Assembly (NCBI RefSeq): GCF_024733555.1
Contig: NZ_JANIOF010000005.1
Location: forward strand, 330,597 to 394,596
Reading direction: 5' to 3'
Source: Paenibacillus sp. SC116
GTDB taxonomy: Bacteria; Bacillota; Bacilli; Paenibacillales; Paenibacillaceae
DNA length: 64,000 nucleotides
Shown: piece by piece, positions 26,849 to 36,097 of the stretch
How the letters are laid out: each line of letters opens with the position of its first letter
Position numbering within the stretch: position 1 is the first letter of the stretch
Program-made: the position numbers and the translations under genes
The notes under the pieces: generated by a model
The model's database searches: none
Told to the model about the DNA's origin: nothing
Seen by the model: the letters and a program-made list of their open reading frames with translations, nothing else

Positions 26849-28183
26849 TCATGCTGTTGAAACGGACTCCAAGGATTGTTCGGGTGCTATCACCCTCCTT
26901 ATGAGAAGCCTTGTAATACGGAGATGGTATGTTTCCTCAATAATAAACTCCCATCCCCCATTTGACAAAATGACCTGACCTTTTTTCGGGGCGTCTACTT
27001 GGGCATAAGCCCAACCTCCGATTGTATCGAAATCATCTGAGGCAATGTCGACATTGAAGTAAGCTTTCACAGCTTCAATCAACATCATGCCGTCAACCGA
27101 AAATACATGCTCATCACGCTTCACAATTTGAGGTAATTCTTCGTCGAACTCATCTTGAATTTCGCCTACAATCTCCTCCATAATGTCTTCAAGCGTAACT
27201 AGTCCCGCGGTACCGCCATATTCATCAATTAAGACAGCAATTTGCATGCGGTTCTTCTGCATCATCTTCATAAGCGCACTAATTGACATCGACTCAGGAA
27301 CACTTAATATGGGGCGAATCACTTGATGGATATCATCAACATCATCCGAAACTTTGACTAAGTCCTTCAAATGAACAAAACCTATAATGTTATCCTTATC
27401 AGGATCACATACCGGATATCGGGTATGCATTTCTTGGAAGGCTGTGTCCTTATTCTGCTCGAACGAATCACCTGTATACAAACAGACCATATCCGTCCTC
27501 GGAATCATAATTTCCCGTGCGTGCGTCTCGGAGAATTCAAAGATATTGTCCATTAAAGCAAGCTCTGTATTATCAATAAGCCCACTCTTATGACTCTCTT
27601 TGACTAAAATGCGTATTTCCTCCTCCGTATGAGCGGAATTATGCTCGGATGCAAGCTCTACCCCAACAAGTCGAAGCAGACGACTCGAGATTCCATTTAA
27701 CATCCAGATGAAGGGATACATCAACTTGTAGAATACCGTTAAAGGCATTGCAGCCCATAAAGTCACCTTCTCCGCATTGCGAACTGCGAGAGACTTCGGC
27801 GCCACCTCACCCAGTACGATATGAACAATCGTAATAAGCATAAAGGCAATTGCCGTTGCAATCGCGTGTATGACAAATGGAGTTGCTCCGATTGAACTTA
27901 GCGGCTCATACAGCAATCTTGCTACCGTATGCTCCCCAATCCAACCTAAACCAAGCGAAGCAATCGTAATGCCTAACTGACAAGCCGATAAATACGCATT
28001 TAGGTTGTCAGTCAAATGCCGGGCAAGCTTTGCCCTTGCATTACCTTCCTGCGCAAGCGCATCGATGCGACTTCCCCGTACTTTGACCATAGCAAATTCC
28101 GCAGCAACGAAGAAGCCGTTCAACAATACCAGCAACATGACTAACAACAAACCCCATATTATGGGTAACGGGTCACTACTCAA
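26849..28183 (-). CDS. CNNM/CorC family membrane protein with CBS pair (hemolysin-like)
   Basis: A 444-residue protein: an N-terminal DUF21/CNNM transmembrane domain (residues 1-190, about four helices), two CBS domains (about 210-340; 'IMIPRTDMVCLY', 'DEYGGTAGLVTLEDIMEEIVGEI') and a C-terminal CorC_HlyC domain (355-435). In Firmicutes relatives (MpfA/YhdP) act in magnesium efflux; 'hemolysin' is a historical label. TTG start with AGGAAAG about 6 nt upstream. Monocistronic, ending at a strong terminator. Substrate is inferred from the family. Confidence 0.92.
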   Translation of the reverse strand: MSSDPLPIIWGLLLVMLLVLLNGFFVAAEFAMVKVRGSRIDALAQEGNARAKLARHLTDNLNAYLSACQLGITIASLGLGWIGEHTVARLLYEPLSSIGATPFVIHAIATAIAFMLITIVHIVLGEVAPKSLAVRNAEKVTLWAAMPLTVFYKLMYPFIWMLNGISSRLLRLVGVELASEHNSAHTEEEIRILVKESHKSGLIDNTELALMDNIFEFSETHAREIMIPRTDMVCLYTGDSFEQNKDTAFQEMHTRYPVCDPDKDNIIGFVHLKDLVKVSDDVDDIHQVIRPILSVPESMSISALMKMMQKNRMQIAVLIDEYGGTAGLVTLEDIMEEIVGEIQDEFDEELPQIVKRDEHVFSVDGMMLIEAVKAYFNVDIASDDFDTIGGWAYAQVDAPKKGQVILSNGGWEFIIEETYHLRITRLLIRRVIAPEQSLESVSTA

Positions 28184-28420
28184 TAGACTTTCCTATCCAC
28201 CTCCCATGACGTGGACAGGTGCACCTCCTCTTAATTGAAATGAACACTTCATTGTACCTAACATTATAAATCATCTGGCACAAGCGTCAAATCGAATTAC
28301 ACAAGCCTTACAATTTAAAAAATAGGCTCGCAACACCTCCTGCAAGTGAATTAACACATTTATATTCACAGTACGCCGCGTCCTATCCCAATTAATTGTG
28401 ATGACTCGTACCTTAGTCTG

Positions 28421-28729
28421 CTACTCCTCTGAAGCGTAACGAATTGCTTCCTGCAATAGCCCAATAATATGTTCATCATCGCAGGAATAAAGCATATTTT
28501 GTCCTTCTCTCCGATATCTCACGAAACGGTAAGCACGCAGCGTCTTGAGTTGGTGGGACACCGCTGATTGAGATAACTGCAAAGCATCTGCAATTTGATT
28601 AACCGCACATTCTTCGTTAGCCAGCAAGGTAAGAATACGAATTCTAGTCGGATCTCCCAGCGCCTTAAACGTTTGAGACACACGTTCCAACACTTCAGGT
28701 CCCCAGGCCTTCTCCTGCAATAGTTCCAT
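28421..28729 (-). CDS. ArsR/SmtB family regulator
   Basis: A 102-residue winged-helix metalloregulator-type repressor: 'FKALGDPTRIRILTLLANEE', 'NQIADALQLSQSAVSHQLKT' and 'VRYRREGQNMLYSCDDEHI'. CzrA-like proteins bind zinc through D-x-H-x10-H-x2-H in the last helix. Here D-E-H is present, but the two later histidines are Y and E (R-Y-A-S-E-E), so the zinc site is incomplete. The cysteine in 'EECAVNQ' is at the position of the arsenic/cadmium-type site but alone. ATG with GGAG upstream. It lies between the CBS transporter and the fluoride channel pair; target unknown. Confidence 0.92.
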   Translation of the reverse strand: MELLQEKAWGPEVLERVSQTFKALGDPTRIRILTLLANEECAVNQIADALQLSQSAVSHQLKTLRAYRFVRYRREGQNMLYSCDDEHIIGLLQEAIRYASEE

Positions 28730-29031
28730 CGTTCACGACTCCTATTCTGAGCATATATGTATTGTGCATCAATTGATCCCTAACTGCAAACTACGACAAT
28801 GACTTATAGATACAGCAGGTTATTTATAGGGTGTCCGATGTTGTCTGAACATATCCGCATACTTGGACAACGAAAATTTATACATTTATAAATATAAGTC
28901 CAACAGTCATTTGTTCATTTACTCAAATATATTATAGGAAAATTTCTGCTTGTGCCTTTCAAGTCAATAGAACAATCCCATTTGCGGTTTACGAAAACAA
29001 CCCTATTCGTGATGCATTCAAGTACAGCACA
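28730..29031. other. Gene-free 302-bp gap between the ArsR-type gene and fluC
   Basis: A+T-rich stretch with no open frame worth naming. It holds the palindrome ATTTATAAAT (28884-28893) and several near-palindromic ATTTG/CAAAT pairs near 28910-28930, which could be regulator sites for the adjacent ArsR-type gene. No fluoride riboswitch or hairpin with a T-run is visible. Confidence 0.5.
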
Positions 29032-29397
29032 CTACAGTAGGGCTTTCCCAGCAGCAAGCCCTATTGCAGCCACAGCAGTTGTTACTATTACTGAGATTAA
29101 TATATATATCAAAAAATTAAAGTAATTTTTATTAAGCCATAATTTAAGCGCTTCTATTCCGAAAGTAGAAAAAGTTGTAAATGCACCACAGAATCCTATC
29201 GCCAATAGGTTGAACAGAAATTCAGGTAGTATCGATGCGCAACCAATAATGAAGCCCAACAAGAATGAACCTGTCACATTAATAATCCATGTAGGCCATG
29301 GTATCGCTTGGGAGAAGCGCTGTCCAAACCACGCACCGACCGTATAGCGCAACCATGCGCCTGCTGCTCCGCCAAGAGCCACCCACAGCCAATTCAT
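29032..29397 (-). CDS. crcB: Fluoride channel FluC/CrcB, subunit B
   Basis: A 121-residue dual-topology-type membrane protein with four helices. Fluc channels export toxic fluoride as dimers. Seen: 'GGAAGAWLRYTVGAWFGQR' at the start, 'WIINVTGSFLLGFIIG' with the conserved asparagine, and 'GFCGAFTTFSTFGIE' with the paired Phe and TTFST motif. Start ATG 29397 overlaps the stop of the other copy by 4 nt. As in many Firmicutes the two genes probably give a heterodimer. Confidence 0.94.
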   Translation of the reverse strand: MNWLWVALGGAAGAWLRYTVGAWFGQRFSQAIPWPTWIINVTGSFLLGFIIGCASILPEFLFNLLAIGFCGAFTTFSTFGIEALKLWLNKNYFNFLIYILISVIVTTAVAAIGLAAGKALL

Positions 29398-29795
29398 TCT
29401 CGTTCCTCCCATGATCTATTCTGCATTCCACAACGATATCCTGCTGCTGCGGCTCCAATTCCTAGCACGATCGTCAACCCTTGATAGATAATAGCTGTAA
29501 GCAGCCGATTCATTTGAATAAGTTGGACCGTTTCGAGCGCAAATGTGGAGTATGTTGTGAACGCCCCAGTAAATCCAGTACCGATAAACGTTCTCCAGTA
29601 TGGAGATAGGTTCTGCTTGCAGATTATATAAGCAGTGAACCAACCAAGAAAGGCTGCCCCAATGACGTTAATAAATAACGTGGCATATGGGAAACTGATC
29701 GCGCTATCAAACGGATAGAGTAAACTTATGCCATACCGCAGCCATGCACCGATGATGCCTCCAACTGCTGCTGCCGCTCCCATTGTCTTTATCAT
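29394..29795 (-). CDS. crcB: Fluoride channel FluC/CrcB, subunit A
   Basis: A 133-residue partner with the same layout: 'GGIIGAWLRYGISLL', 'TLFINVIGAAFLGWF' and 'GTGFTGAFTTYSTFALE'. Four membrane helices. Tandem, overlapping genes of this kind form heterodimeric fluoride channels. It begins 62 nt after rarA and could be read with it. GGGGTG lies 8-9 nt before the ATG. No fluoride riboswitch was recognised upstream. Confidence 0.94.
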   Translation of the reverse strand: MIKTMGAAAAVGGIIGAWLRYGISLLYPFDSAISFPYATLFINVIGAAFLGWFTAYIICKQNLSPYWRTFIGTGFTGAFTTYSTFALETVQLIQMNRLLTAIIYQGLTIVLGIGAAAAGYRCGMQNRSWEERE

Positions 29796-29857
29796 CCGAA
29801 CAACACCCCTTGATTACATGCTGCCGCAGATTGATTCACATAGCTTTATTATCTAAA

Positions 29858-31165
29858 TTACTTATTCCGGCGCAGTTGTTGGTTTATCTTCATTTTCGCT
29901 TCTGTCCCTTGATCAGTTGCACTGAAGAAGACGCGATTTCGAATAGAGTCCGGCAAATACTGCTGTTCTACATAATGCCCAGGGTAATCATGCGGGTACA
30001 TATAACCTTTGTGCCCTAATTTGTCCGCACCTTTGTAATGAGTATCTCTTAAATGAAGAGGTACATCGGCTGACTTTATTTCATCCATAGCCAAGCTGAT
30101 TCGTTGCAGGGCGACAGGTATCGAGTTTGACTTCGGACTTTCGACAGCAAATAATATTGCCTGGGCAATAATATACTTGGATTCCGGCCAGCCAATACGA
30201 TGATAGGCTTCCAACGCACTTACTGCCTGGACCATAGCTTGCGGATTCGCCAAGCCAATATCCTCACTGCAAGCTACAGTTAGTCTTCTTAGAAACGTCA
30301 TCGGGTCCATACCAAGCTTGTCTACTGCGTACATGAACCAGAACAATGCTGCATCACTTGAACCACGTATGCTTTTATGAAAAGCGGACAATACGTCATA
30401 CTGCGTAGATTCATCTGCCTGAACGATCGGCTGGCGGACAGACTCCTCTGCCACTTGCAAATCAACGTGAACAGTCCCATCTGACTGCGGTGTCGTCGTC
30501 ATTGCTGCCAGCTCCAAAGCATTCAATGCTCTGCGAATGTCACCATTCGCCATTGAGGCAATATGCTGAAGCGCATCTGAATCAACTTCCAAAGGCATAA
30601 AGCCTAAACCACGATCACGATCTTGCATCGCGTGCTTCATGGCAATGATACAGTGCTCCGCTTGAAGCGGTCGAAGCTGAAACAACGTAGATCGGCTAAT
30701 TAAAGCTCCGTTCACATGATGAAACGGATTCTCTGTTGTCGCCCCAATAAAAATAATCGTTCCCTTCTCCACGGCGGGAAGCAATGCATCCTGTTGAGAA
30801 CGATTAAAGCGATGGACTTCATCTAAAAATAAAGTCGTCTTTGTACCATATAATGTTTTGTTGCTCTCTGCTTTCTCAATAACTGCTCGAACATCTTTAA
30901 CCGAAGCATCTACCGCATTCAAACGCACAAACTCACCTTGCGTCCTCTCAGCTATAATGTTGGCAAGTGTCGTCTTGCCACATCCCGGCGGCCCATACAA
31001 TAGAATGGATGAAACTCGATCCGCTTCAATCGCACGTCGCAGCAAGCGATTAGGGCCGATAATATGTTCTTGCCCTACGTATTCATCCAGCGTCCGAGGC
31101 CGCATTCTATCCGCCAACAGGCGCATAGTCGGTTGTTGTTCTTCGTGTATGCTGAATAAATCCAC
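29858..31165 (-). CDS. rarA: Replication-associated recombination protein RarA (MgsA)
   Basis: Clamp-loader-like AAA+ ATPase acting at stalled replication forks. Walker A 'GPPGCGKTTLA' (about residue 58), Walker B 'LFLDEVHRFN', sensor 'GATTENPFHHVN', and the C-terminal MgsA tetramerisation part with 'SIRGSSDAALFWFMYAVDKL' and 'YPHDYPGHYVEQQYLP'. 435 residues, GTG start with GGGAC upstream. It lies between tcdA and the fluoride channel genes (B. subtilis yrvM-yrvN order). Confidence 0.96.
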   Translation of the reverse strand: MDLFSIHEEQQPTMRLLADRMRPRTLDEYVGQEHIIGPNRLLRRAIEADRVSSILLYGPPGCGKTTLANIIAERTQGEFVRLNAVDASVKDVRAVIEKAESNKTLYGTKTTLFLDEVHRFNRSQQDALLPAVEKGTIIFIGATTENPFHHVNGALISRSTLFQLRPLQAEHCIIAMKHAMQDRDRGLGFMPLEVDSDALQHIASMANGDIRRALNALELAAMTTTPQSDGTVHVDLQVAEESVRQPIVQADESTQYDVLSAFHKSIRGSSDAALFWFMYAVDKLGMDPMTFLRRLTVACSEDIGLANPQAMVQAVSALEAYHRIGWPESKYIIAQAILFAVESPKSNSIPVALQRISLAMDEIKSADVPLHLRDTHYKGADKLGHKGYMYPHDYPGHYVEQQYLPDSIRNRVFFSATDQGTEAKMKINQQLRRNK

Positions 31166-31289
31166 GTTGTCCCTCTTCTCCGTTTCAATTTCTTCACTTG
31201 TATTTTATCATAGATGCATCACACACTCTACCCAATGAGAATGTATGTTCTTTTTTATGTGATTATTTGAACTACCTCTAAAATAAAAA

Positions 31290-31343
31290 TCCCTTTCTGT
31301 TAAGCATTGTCCAAAAAGGACAACACCGAATACCAGAAAGGGA
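31290..31343 (-). terminator. Rho-independent terminator of tcdA
   Basis: Outer stem TCCCTTTCTG / CAGAAAGGGA encloses a second hairpin GTCC-AAAAA-GGAC. The minus strand ends TTTTTATTTT. It starts 30 nt after the stop at 31373. Confidence 0.85.
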
Positions 31344-31372
31344 ATCTTGGAACCTCTATCATTTACTTACAG

Positions 31373-32128
31373 CTATGAAGGATACTCTACTGTCTTTAGC
31401 AAATCCTTAATAACTTCACTCACCATAATTAATCCTGCTACAGGAGGTACAAATGCATTGCTTGCCGGCGGCTGTTTTACTTTACGACGATCTGGTGCGT
31501 TTTCAGGTACAATTTTCTCTGTAACATCTACGCGAGGTTTCATTGGCTCTTCTGTGGAGAAGACGACCTTTACCCCTTTTTTGATTCCTTCTTTACGAAG
31601 TTTTTGACGAATAACACGTGCAATTGGATCAACCGTCGTCTTGGAGATATCCGTAACCTGGAAGCGTGATGGATCCATTTTATTCGCAGCACCCATGCTT
31701 GAAATAAGCGGAATTTTACGCTGCAAGCATTCTTTAATCAAGTGAATCTTGTATACAATCGTATCAGAAGCATCAACAACATAATCCAACTCGTATTTGA
31801 ACAGCTCCTCATACGTCTCTTCCGTATAGAACATATTCAATGCGATCGCATCGCAGTCTGGATTAATCAGCTTAATGCGGTCGCGCATCAGTTCAGCTTT
31901 TTTCTGGCCTACAGTCGTCGTTAAAGCATGAATTTGACGGTTCAGGTTCGTAATATCTACAACGTCTTTATCGATCATAATAATTCGGCCAACACCTGTA
32001 CGCGCTAGCGCTTCCGCAGCAATAGAACCTACGCCGCCAATACCTAGAACAGCTACTGTGCTGTTCTTCATCTTTTCGATACCTTCAGGACCGATAGCCA
32101 ATTCCGTACGTGAAAAAGCATTCAGCAT
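31373..32128 (-). CDS. tcdA: tRNA threonylcarbamoyladenosine dehydratase (TcdA/YrvM)
   Basis: E1-like ThiF-fold enzyme that cyclises t6A37 to ct6A in ANN-decoding tRNAs using ATP. Nucleotide-binding 'VLGIGGVGSIAAEALARTGV' (about 29-48), then 'IDKDVVDITNLNRQ' and 'YVVDASDTIVYKIHLIKECL'. 251 residues. ATG preceded by AGGAGG at 9 nt. It follows aspS by about 200 nt with an inverted repeat between. Confidence 0.95.
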   Translation of the reverse strand: MLNAFSRTELAIGPEGIEKMKNSTVAVLGIGGVGSIAAEALARTGVGRIIMIDKDVVDITNLNRQIHALTTTVGQKKAELMRDRIKLINPDCDAIALNMFYTEETYEELFKYELDYVVDASDTIVYKIHLIKECLQRKIPLISSMGAANKMDPSRFQVTDISKTTVDPIARVIRQKLRKEGIKKGVKVVFSTEEPMKPRVDVTEKIVPENAPDRRKVKQPPASNAFVPPVAGLIMVSEVIKDLLKTVEYPS

Positions 32129-32188
32129 AAGAAATACCTCCTCTATCTACTCATCATTCACATGATTTCATTCGCTTTAAACACATAA

Positions 32189-32238
32189 CAATCTCCCTCA
32201 AGCAACCAAATAATAGAGGCTACCATAGAGGGAGATTG
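32189..32238. repeat. Inverted repeat between aspS and tcdA
   Basis: Perfect 11-bp arms CAATCTCCCTC / GAGGGAGATTG separated by 28 nt. No strong T-run on either strand (minus strand continues TTATGTG), so it could be a weak terminator, an RNA-processing stem, or an attenuator before tcdA. Confidence 0.6.
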
Positions 32239-32334
32239 AATTATATCCGTATACATGGCGCGAGGTCCGTTAATCGCGCTAGCTTATAACTAGCTCACAC
32301 CGATGCAATTCATCGCATAGCAATTTATTTACGA

Positions 32335-34149
32335 CTACTCAGTTTCAGAAGCAGCTGCAGCTTGCTCTTCGGCTGCCTTTTCTTTCTTCTTCGCTGTAGT
32401 CTTGATGTTAAGCTGGTGCAACTGCGCAAAGTCTACTTCGCTCGGTGCATTAACCATCAAGTCGGTTGCACTTGCCGTTTTAGGGAATGCAATCGTCTCA
32501 CGCAAGTTCGTAGCGCCAGCCAATAGCATAACAAGACGGTCAAAGCCGAATGCAACACCGCCATGTGGAGGTGTACCATATTCGAATGCGTTCAGCAAGA
32601 AGCCAAATTGCTCTTGTGCCTCTTCAGGCGAGAATCCAAGTGCTTGGAACATCTTCTCTTGCACCTCACGCTTGTAAATACGCATCGAGCCGCCGCCAAC
32701 TTCGTAACCGTTCAATACAAGGTCATAAGCTTGTGCGCGAATTTGACCTGGGTCCGTATCGAAGAATGGAACGTCTTCTTCCATTGGACGCGTGAATGGA
32801 TGATGTTCTGCTACATAGCGTTTCGCTTCTTCGTCATAACCAAGCAACGGGAAGTCTACAACCCAAGCAAACTTATACTTGCTGTCGTCGATAAGACCAA
32901 GGCGACGACCGATATGCAGACGCAAGTTGCCAAGTACGTCAGCTACTACTTTCTTTGTATCTGCGGAGAAGAGCAACAAGTCGCCTTCCTCTGCACCAAG
33001 ACGCTCACGAAGTGCTTCGATCTCCTGCTCGTTGAAGAATTTCACGATTGGTCCACGGAATTCGCCGTCTTTCACTTGAATCCAAGCCAAACCTTTCGCT
33101 CCGTAGCGTGCTGCAAATGGTCCAAGATCATCGATCTCTTTACGGCTCCATGTGCCGCAGCCTTTCGCGTTCAAACATTTCACTGCGCCACCTTTTTCGA
33201 TGACAGAAGCAAACACTTTAACACCAGATTCAGCAACGATATCTGCTACATCAACTAGCTCTAAGCCGAAACGAAGGTCTGGCTTGTCAGAACCGTATTT
33301 GTCCATAGCATCCTTATACGTGATACGCTGGAACGGCGTTGGGATATCTGCACCAACTGTTTCTTTGAACAAGCGAACCATAAGGTTCTCCATCATTTCA
33401 AGAAGCTGATCTTGCGTCAAGAACGAAGTCTCGATATCCACTTGCGTAAATTCTGGCTGACGGTCAGCACGCAAGTCTTCATCACGGAAACAACGTGCAA
33501 TTTGGTAGTAACGCTCAAGACCAGATACCATCAATAGCTGCTTGAAAATTTGCGGTGATTGCGGCAATGCATAGAACTCACCTGGATGCACACGGCTCGG
33601 TACCAAGTAGTCACGTGCACCTTCTGGCGTGCTCTTTGTCAAGATTGGCGTCTCTACTTCAATGAACTCTTGCTCATCAAGGAAATCGCGGAAGATCTTT
33701 GCTGCTTTAGAACGCATCTTAAGCGTCTTCTGCATCTCTGGACGACGAAGATCCAAATAACGATATTTCAAGCGCAAAGACTCATCGATCTCAATTCCAT
33801 CTTCAATAAAGAATGGCGGATTTTTCGCTGCATTCAATACTTCGATCTCTGTAACGCGCACTTCTACTTGGCCTGTCGGCAAGTTCGAATTTACCGTTTC
33901 TGCATCACGTTGAACGACTTCACCGCGAACAGCAAGTACGTATTCGTTACGGACTTTATCACCGATCTCAAGCGCTTCTTTCGAGAAATCTGGGTTAAAT
34001 ACGATTTGTACAAGACCGCTGCGGTCGCGCAGATCTACGAACAATACTCCGCCCAAGTCACGACGACGTTGTACCCAACCGTTCAATGTAACTGTTTCGC
34101 CAATATTTGCAGTCGTTAACGTACCACATTTATGCGTTTTAACTAACAT
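32335..34149 (-). CDS. aspS: Aspartyl-tRNA synthetase
   Basis: Class IIb synthetase, 604 residues. An N-terminal OB fold ('[20 protein letters not shown]') is followed by the catalytic core with '[18 protein letters not shown]' (motif 2), the bacterial GAD insertion, and '[11 protein letters not shown]' (motif 3). A Lys/Glu/Ala-rich tail of about 20 residues is added at the end. ATG at 34149 with AGGTGG at 5 nt. It follows hisS by 90 nt, so the hisS T-box probably governs both. Confidence 0.97.
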   Translation of the reverse strand: MLVKTHKCGTLTTANIGETVTLNGWVQRRRDLGGVLFVDLRDRSGLVQIVFNPDFSKEALEIGDKVRNEYVLAVRGEVVQRDAETVNSNLPTGQVEVRVTEIEVLNAAKNPPFFIEDGIEIDESLRLKYRYLDLRRPEMQKTLKMRSKAAKIFRDFLDEQEFIEVETPILTKSTPEGARDYLVPSRVHPGEFYALPQSPQIFKQLLMVSGLERYYQIARCFRDEDLRADRQPEFTQVDIETSFLTQDQLLEMMENLMVRLFKETVGADIPTPFQRITYKDAMDKYGSDKPDLRFGLELVDVADIVAESGVKVFASVIEKGGAVKCLNAKGCGTWSRKEIDDLGPFAARYGAKGLAWIQVKDGEFRGPIVKFFNEQEIEALRERLGAEEGDLLLFSADTKKVVADVLGNLRLHIGRRLGLIDDSKYKFAWVVDFPLLGYDEEAKRYVAEHHPFTRPMEEDVPFFDTDPGQIRAQAYDLVLNGYEVGGGSMRIYKREVQEKMFQALGFSPEEAQEQFGFLLNAFEYGTPPHGGVAFGFDRLVMLLAGATNLRETIAFPKTASATDLMVNAPSEVDFAQLHQLNIKTTAKKKEKAAEEQAAAASETE

Positions 34150-34239
34150 AATAGCCACCTCAATTTATATAATGTAAAGCTTTTAATATCACTTGTTACA
34201 GTGCAACCTTCAGTACTTCATGTACTTCCTTGCACGTCA

Positions 34240-35493
34240 TTACTTCGCGGACTTCAGCGCATCCACAAGCTGTTCAATCTTCACAAACTGCTGCTCGCCA
34301 GCTTGCAAATCCTTCAAAGCAATTTCACCGCGCTCAAGCTCGTCATCGCCCAAAATAGCAGCATAACGTGCCTTCATACGGTCAGCAGACTTCATCATCG
34401 CCTTCATCTTACGGCCTTGATAGTCTTTTTCACCAGACAATCCATTCACTCGCAAGTTATGGAGAATCTTCGTCGTCTCCTGCTCTGCCTTCTCACCTAG
34501 CGCAACTAAATACACATCTAGCGGAGGAGCTTGCTTAATCGCTACTTCTTGCTTCTCCAGCAATAATGCGATACGCTCCATTCCGATTCCGAAGCCGATT
34601 CCAGGCTGTTCAGGTCCGCCAATATCAGCGACAAGACCGTTGTAGCGTCCGCCGCCACCAACTGTATCAATAGCACCGATACCTTGTGCCTTATATTCAA
34701 ATGCAGTATGTGTATAGTAATCGAGTCCACGCACCATACGATGGTTCACTTCATAATCAATGCCCATTGCGTCCAAGTGCCCCTTCACTTTCGTGAAGTG
34801 TGTCGCACACTCTTCATCCAAACTATCAAGAATAGACGGAGCAGCTGTGAACTTGTCTTGGTCAACTTTGCAGTCAAGTACTCGAAGCGGATTACGCTCC
34901 ATACGGGACTGACAGTCTTTACACAATGTTTCTTTCATTGGCATCAAGAAATCAAGTAATGTTTGACGATAAGCAGCACGGCTTGCTGCATTACCGACCG
35001 AGTTGATTTCTACTTTCACACCGCTCAAGCCGACTTCTTTCATAAACTGGTAGCCAAGTGCAACAATTTCAGCATCTAAGCTAGGATCTACAGCACCGAA
35101 CGCCTCCACACCGAACTGGTGAAATTGGCGATAACGTCCTGCTTGCGGACGCTCATAACGGAACATTGGCGCAATGTAGTAAAGCTTCGTTAAATCAGGC
35201 TCACCGTACAATTTGTTCTCTACATAAGCACGAACGACACCTGCTGTATTTTCTGGACGGAGCGTCATGCTGCGGTTGCCCTTGTCGACAAATGTGTACA
35301 TCTCTTTTTCTACGATGTCTGTCGTATCACCGACTCCGCGTTTGAACAATTCTGTTTGCTCAAAAATCGGTGTACGAATCTCTTTATAATTGAATCGACG
35401 GCACAAGTCACGAACCGTTTCTTCGACACTTTGCCAAATCTCTACCGTACCAGGAAGTAAGTCCTGTGTACCTGTCGGCTTCTGGAATGCCAT
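34240..35493 (-). CDS. hisS: Histidyl-tRNA synthetase
   Basis: Class IIa synthetase, 417 residues. 'KPTGTQDLLPGTVEIWQ' at the start, 'LRPENTAGVVRA', 'FRYERPQAGRYRQFHQFG' (motif 2), the histidine-specific 'VRGLDYYTHTAFE' and 'GIGFGIGMERIALLL' (motif 3), and a C-terminal anticodon-binding domain. The ATG at 35493 has AGGAGG at 9 nt. It is preceded by a T-box leader and promoter and followed by aspS. Confidence 0.97.
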   Translation of the reverse strand: MAFQKPTGTQDLLPGTVEIWQSVEETVRDLCRRFNYKEIRTPIFEQTELFKRGVGDTTDIVEKEMYTFVDKGNRSMTLRPENTAGVVRAYVENKLYGEPDLTKLYYIAPMFRYERPQAGRYRQFHQFGVEAFGAVDPSLDAEIVALGYQFMKEVGLSGVKVEINSVGNAASRAAYRQTLLDFLMPMKETLCKDCQSRMERNPLRVLDCKVDQDKFTAAPSILDSLDEECATHFTKVKGHLDAMGIDYEVNHRMVRGLDYYTHTAFEYKAQGIGAIDTVGGGGRYNGLVADIGGPEQPGIGFGIGMERIALLLEKQEVAIKQAPPLDVYLVALGEKAEQETTKILHNLRVNGLSGEKDYQGRKMKAMMKSADRMKARYAAILGDDELERGEIALKDLQAGEQQFVKIEQLVDALKSAK

Positions 35494-35516
35494 ACTGCTC
35501 ACCCTCCTATATGCAT

Positions 35517-35898
35517 AAAAAAACTCCCGTCCCGCGCTGCATCAAACAACGCATAGGGACGAGAGATTGGTTGTGTCCATTCACCCGTGGTGCCACCCAC
35601 ATTCCGGAAAGCTGGATCATTTTCTGAATCATGATCTTGTTAGCTCATTCCGCTTCATTCGCGTATAACGTCCGCTCCACGCCTAACGGCTACCGCTGAC
35701 ATCACCTACTAAGAGCAAAATGCTCATGCAGCAATGCGTTTCGCCGTCGGTTCTCGGGGGTGTCATTCATTCGTCCTGCGCCAAGACCCTTCCAGCCTAG
35801 GGGTCTATCTCTGATAACGAGGGTATCGAATTACTTGTTCCCGTCATTGAATCTCAACTATAAGTGTAATTCACATATGCACTACACTTCGATATATA
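35517..35898 (-). promoter_or_regulatory. T-box leader (tRNA-His sensing) of hisS-aspS
   Basis: On the minus strand the core GTGGGTGGCACCACGGG (complement of 35584-35600) is followed by a terminator stem (CTCTCGTCCC / GGGACGGGAG, 35524-35565) and seven T residues. About 300 nt of structured leader lie upstream. A CAC triplet at 35760-35762 is a possible histidine specifier, but I could not fold stem I with certainty. Antitermination by uncharged tRNA-His is the expected control. Confidence 0.92.
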
Positions 35899-35904
35899 AA
35901 GAAC

Positions 35905-35933
35905 ATTTTAATAACCGATACGATTAAAGTCAA
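35905..35933 (-). promoter_or_regulatory. SigA-type promoter of the hisS T-box leader
   Basis: Minus-strand TTGACT (35928-35933), 17-bp spacer, TAAAAT (35905-35910), placed just before the T-box leader. Confidence 0.7.
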
Positions 35934-35967
35934 GCTTCTTAGCATGGAAATAAACGAACAAGAAAAA

Positions 35968-35989
35968 AACCTGCACCAATGTGCAGGTT
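35968..35989 (-). terminator. Rho-independent terminator of hemZ
   Basis: Perfect stem AACCTGCAC / GTGCAGGTT with a 4-nt loop and TTTTTTTC on the minus strand, about 110 nt after the hemZ stop and just before the hisS promoter. Confidence 0.88.
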
Positions 35990-36097
35990 ATCAATAAGAT
36001 ATATTCTTAAAAGGGGGTCATGTGTTTAGTATAGGCCCGCTACATTAAAGGAACATGAAACAATGATTACAAACATATTACAATTTAGAAAGCGCTT

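Noticed and set aside
28900..28935. Possible ArsR operator (ATTTG...CAAAT)
   Set aside because: Only 5-bp arms in A+T-rich DNA, and far from the regulator's start; likely chance.
32563..33258. Plus-strand open frame of 231 codons
   Set aside because: Antisense to aspS, which is full length and conserved.
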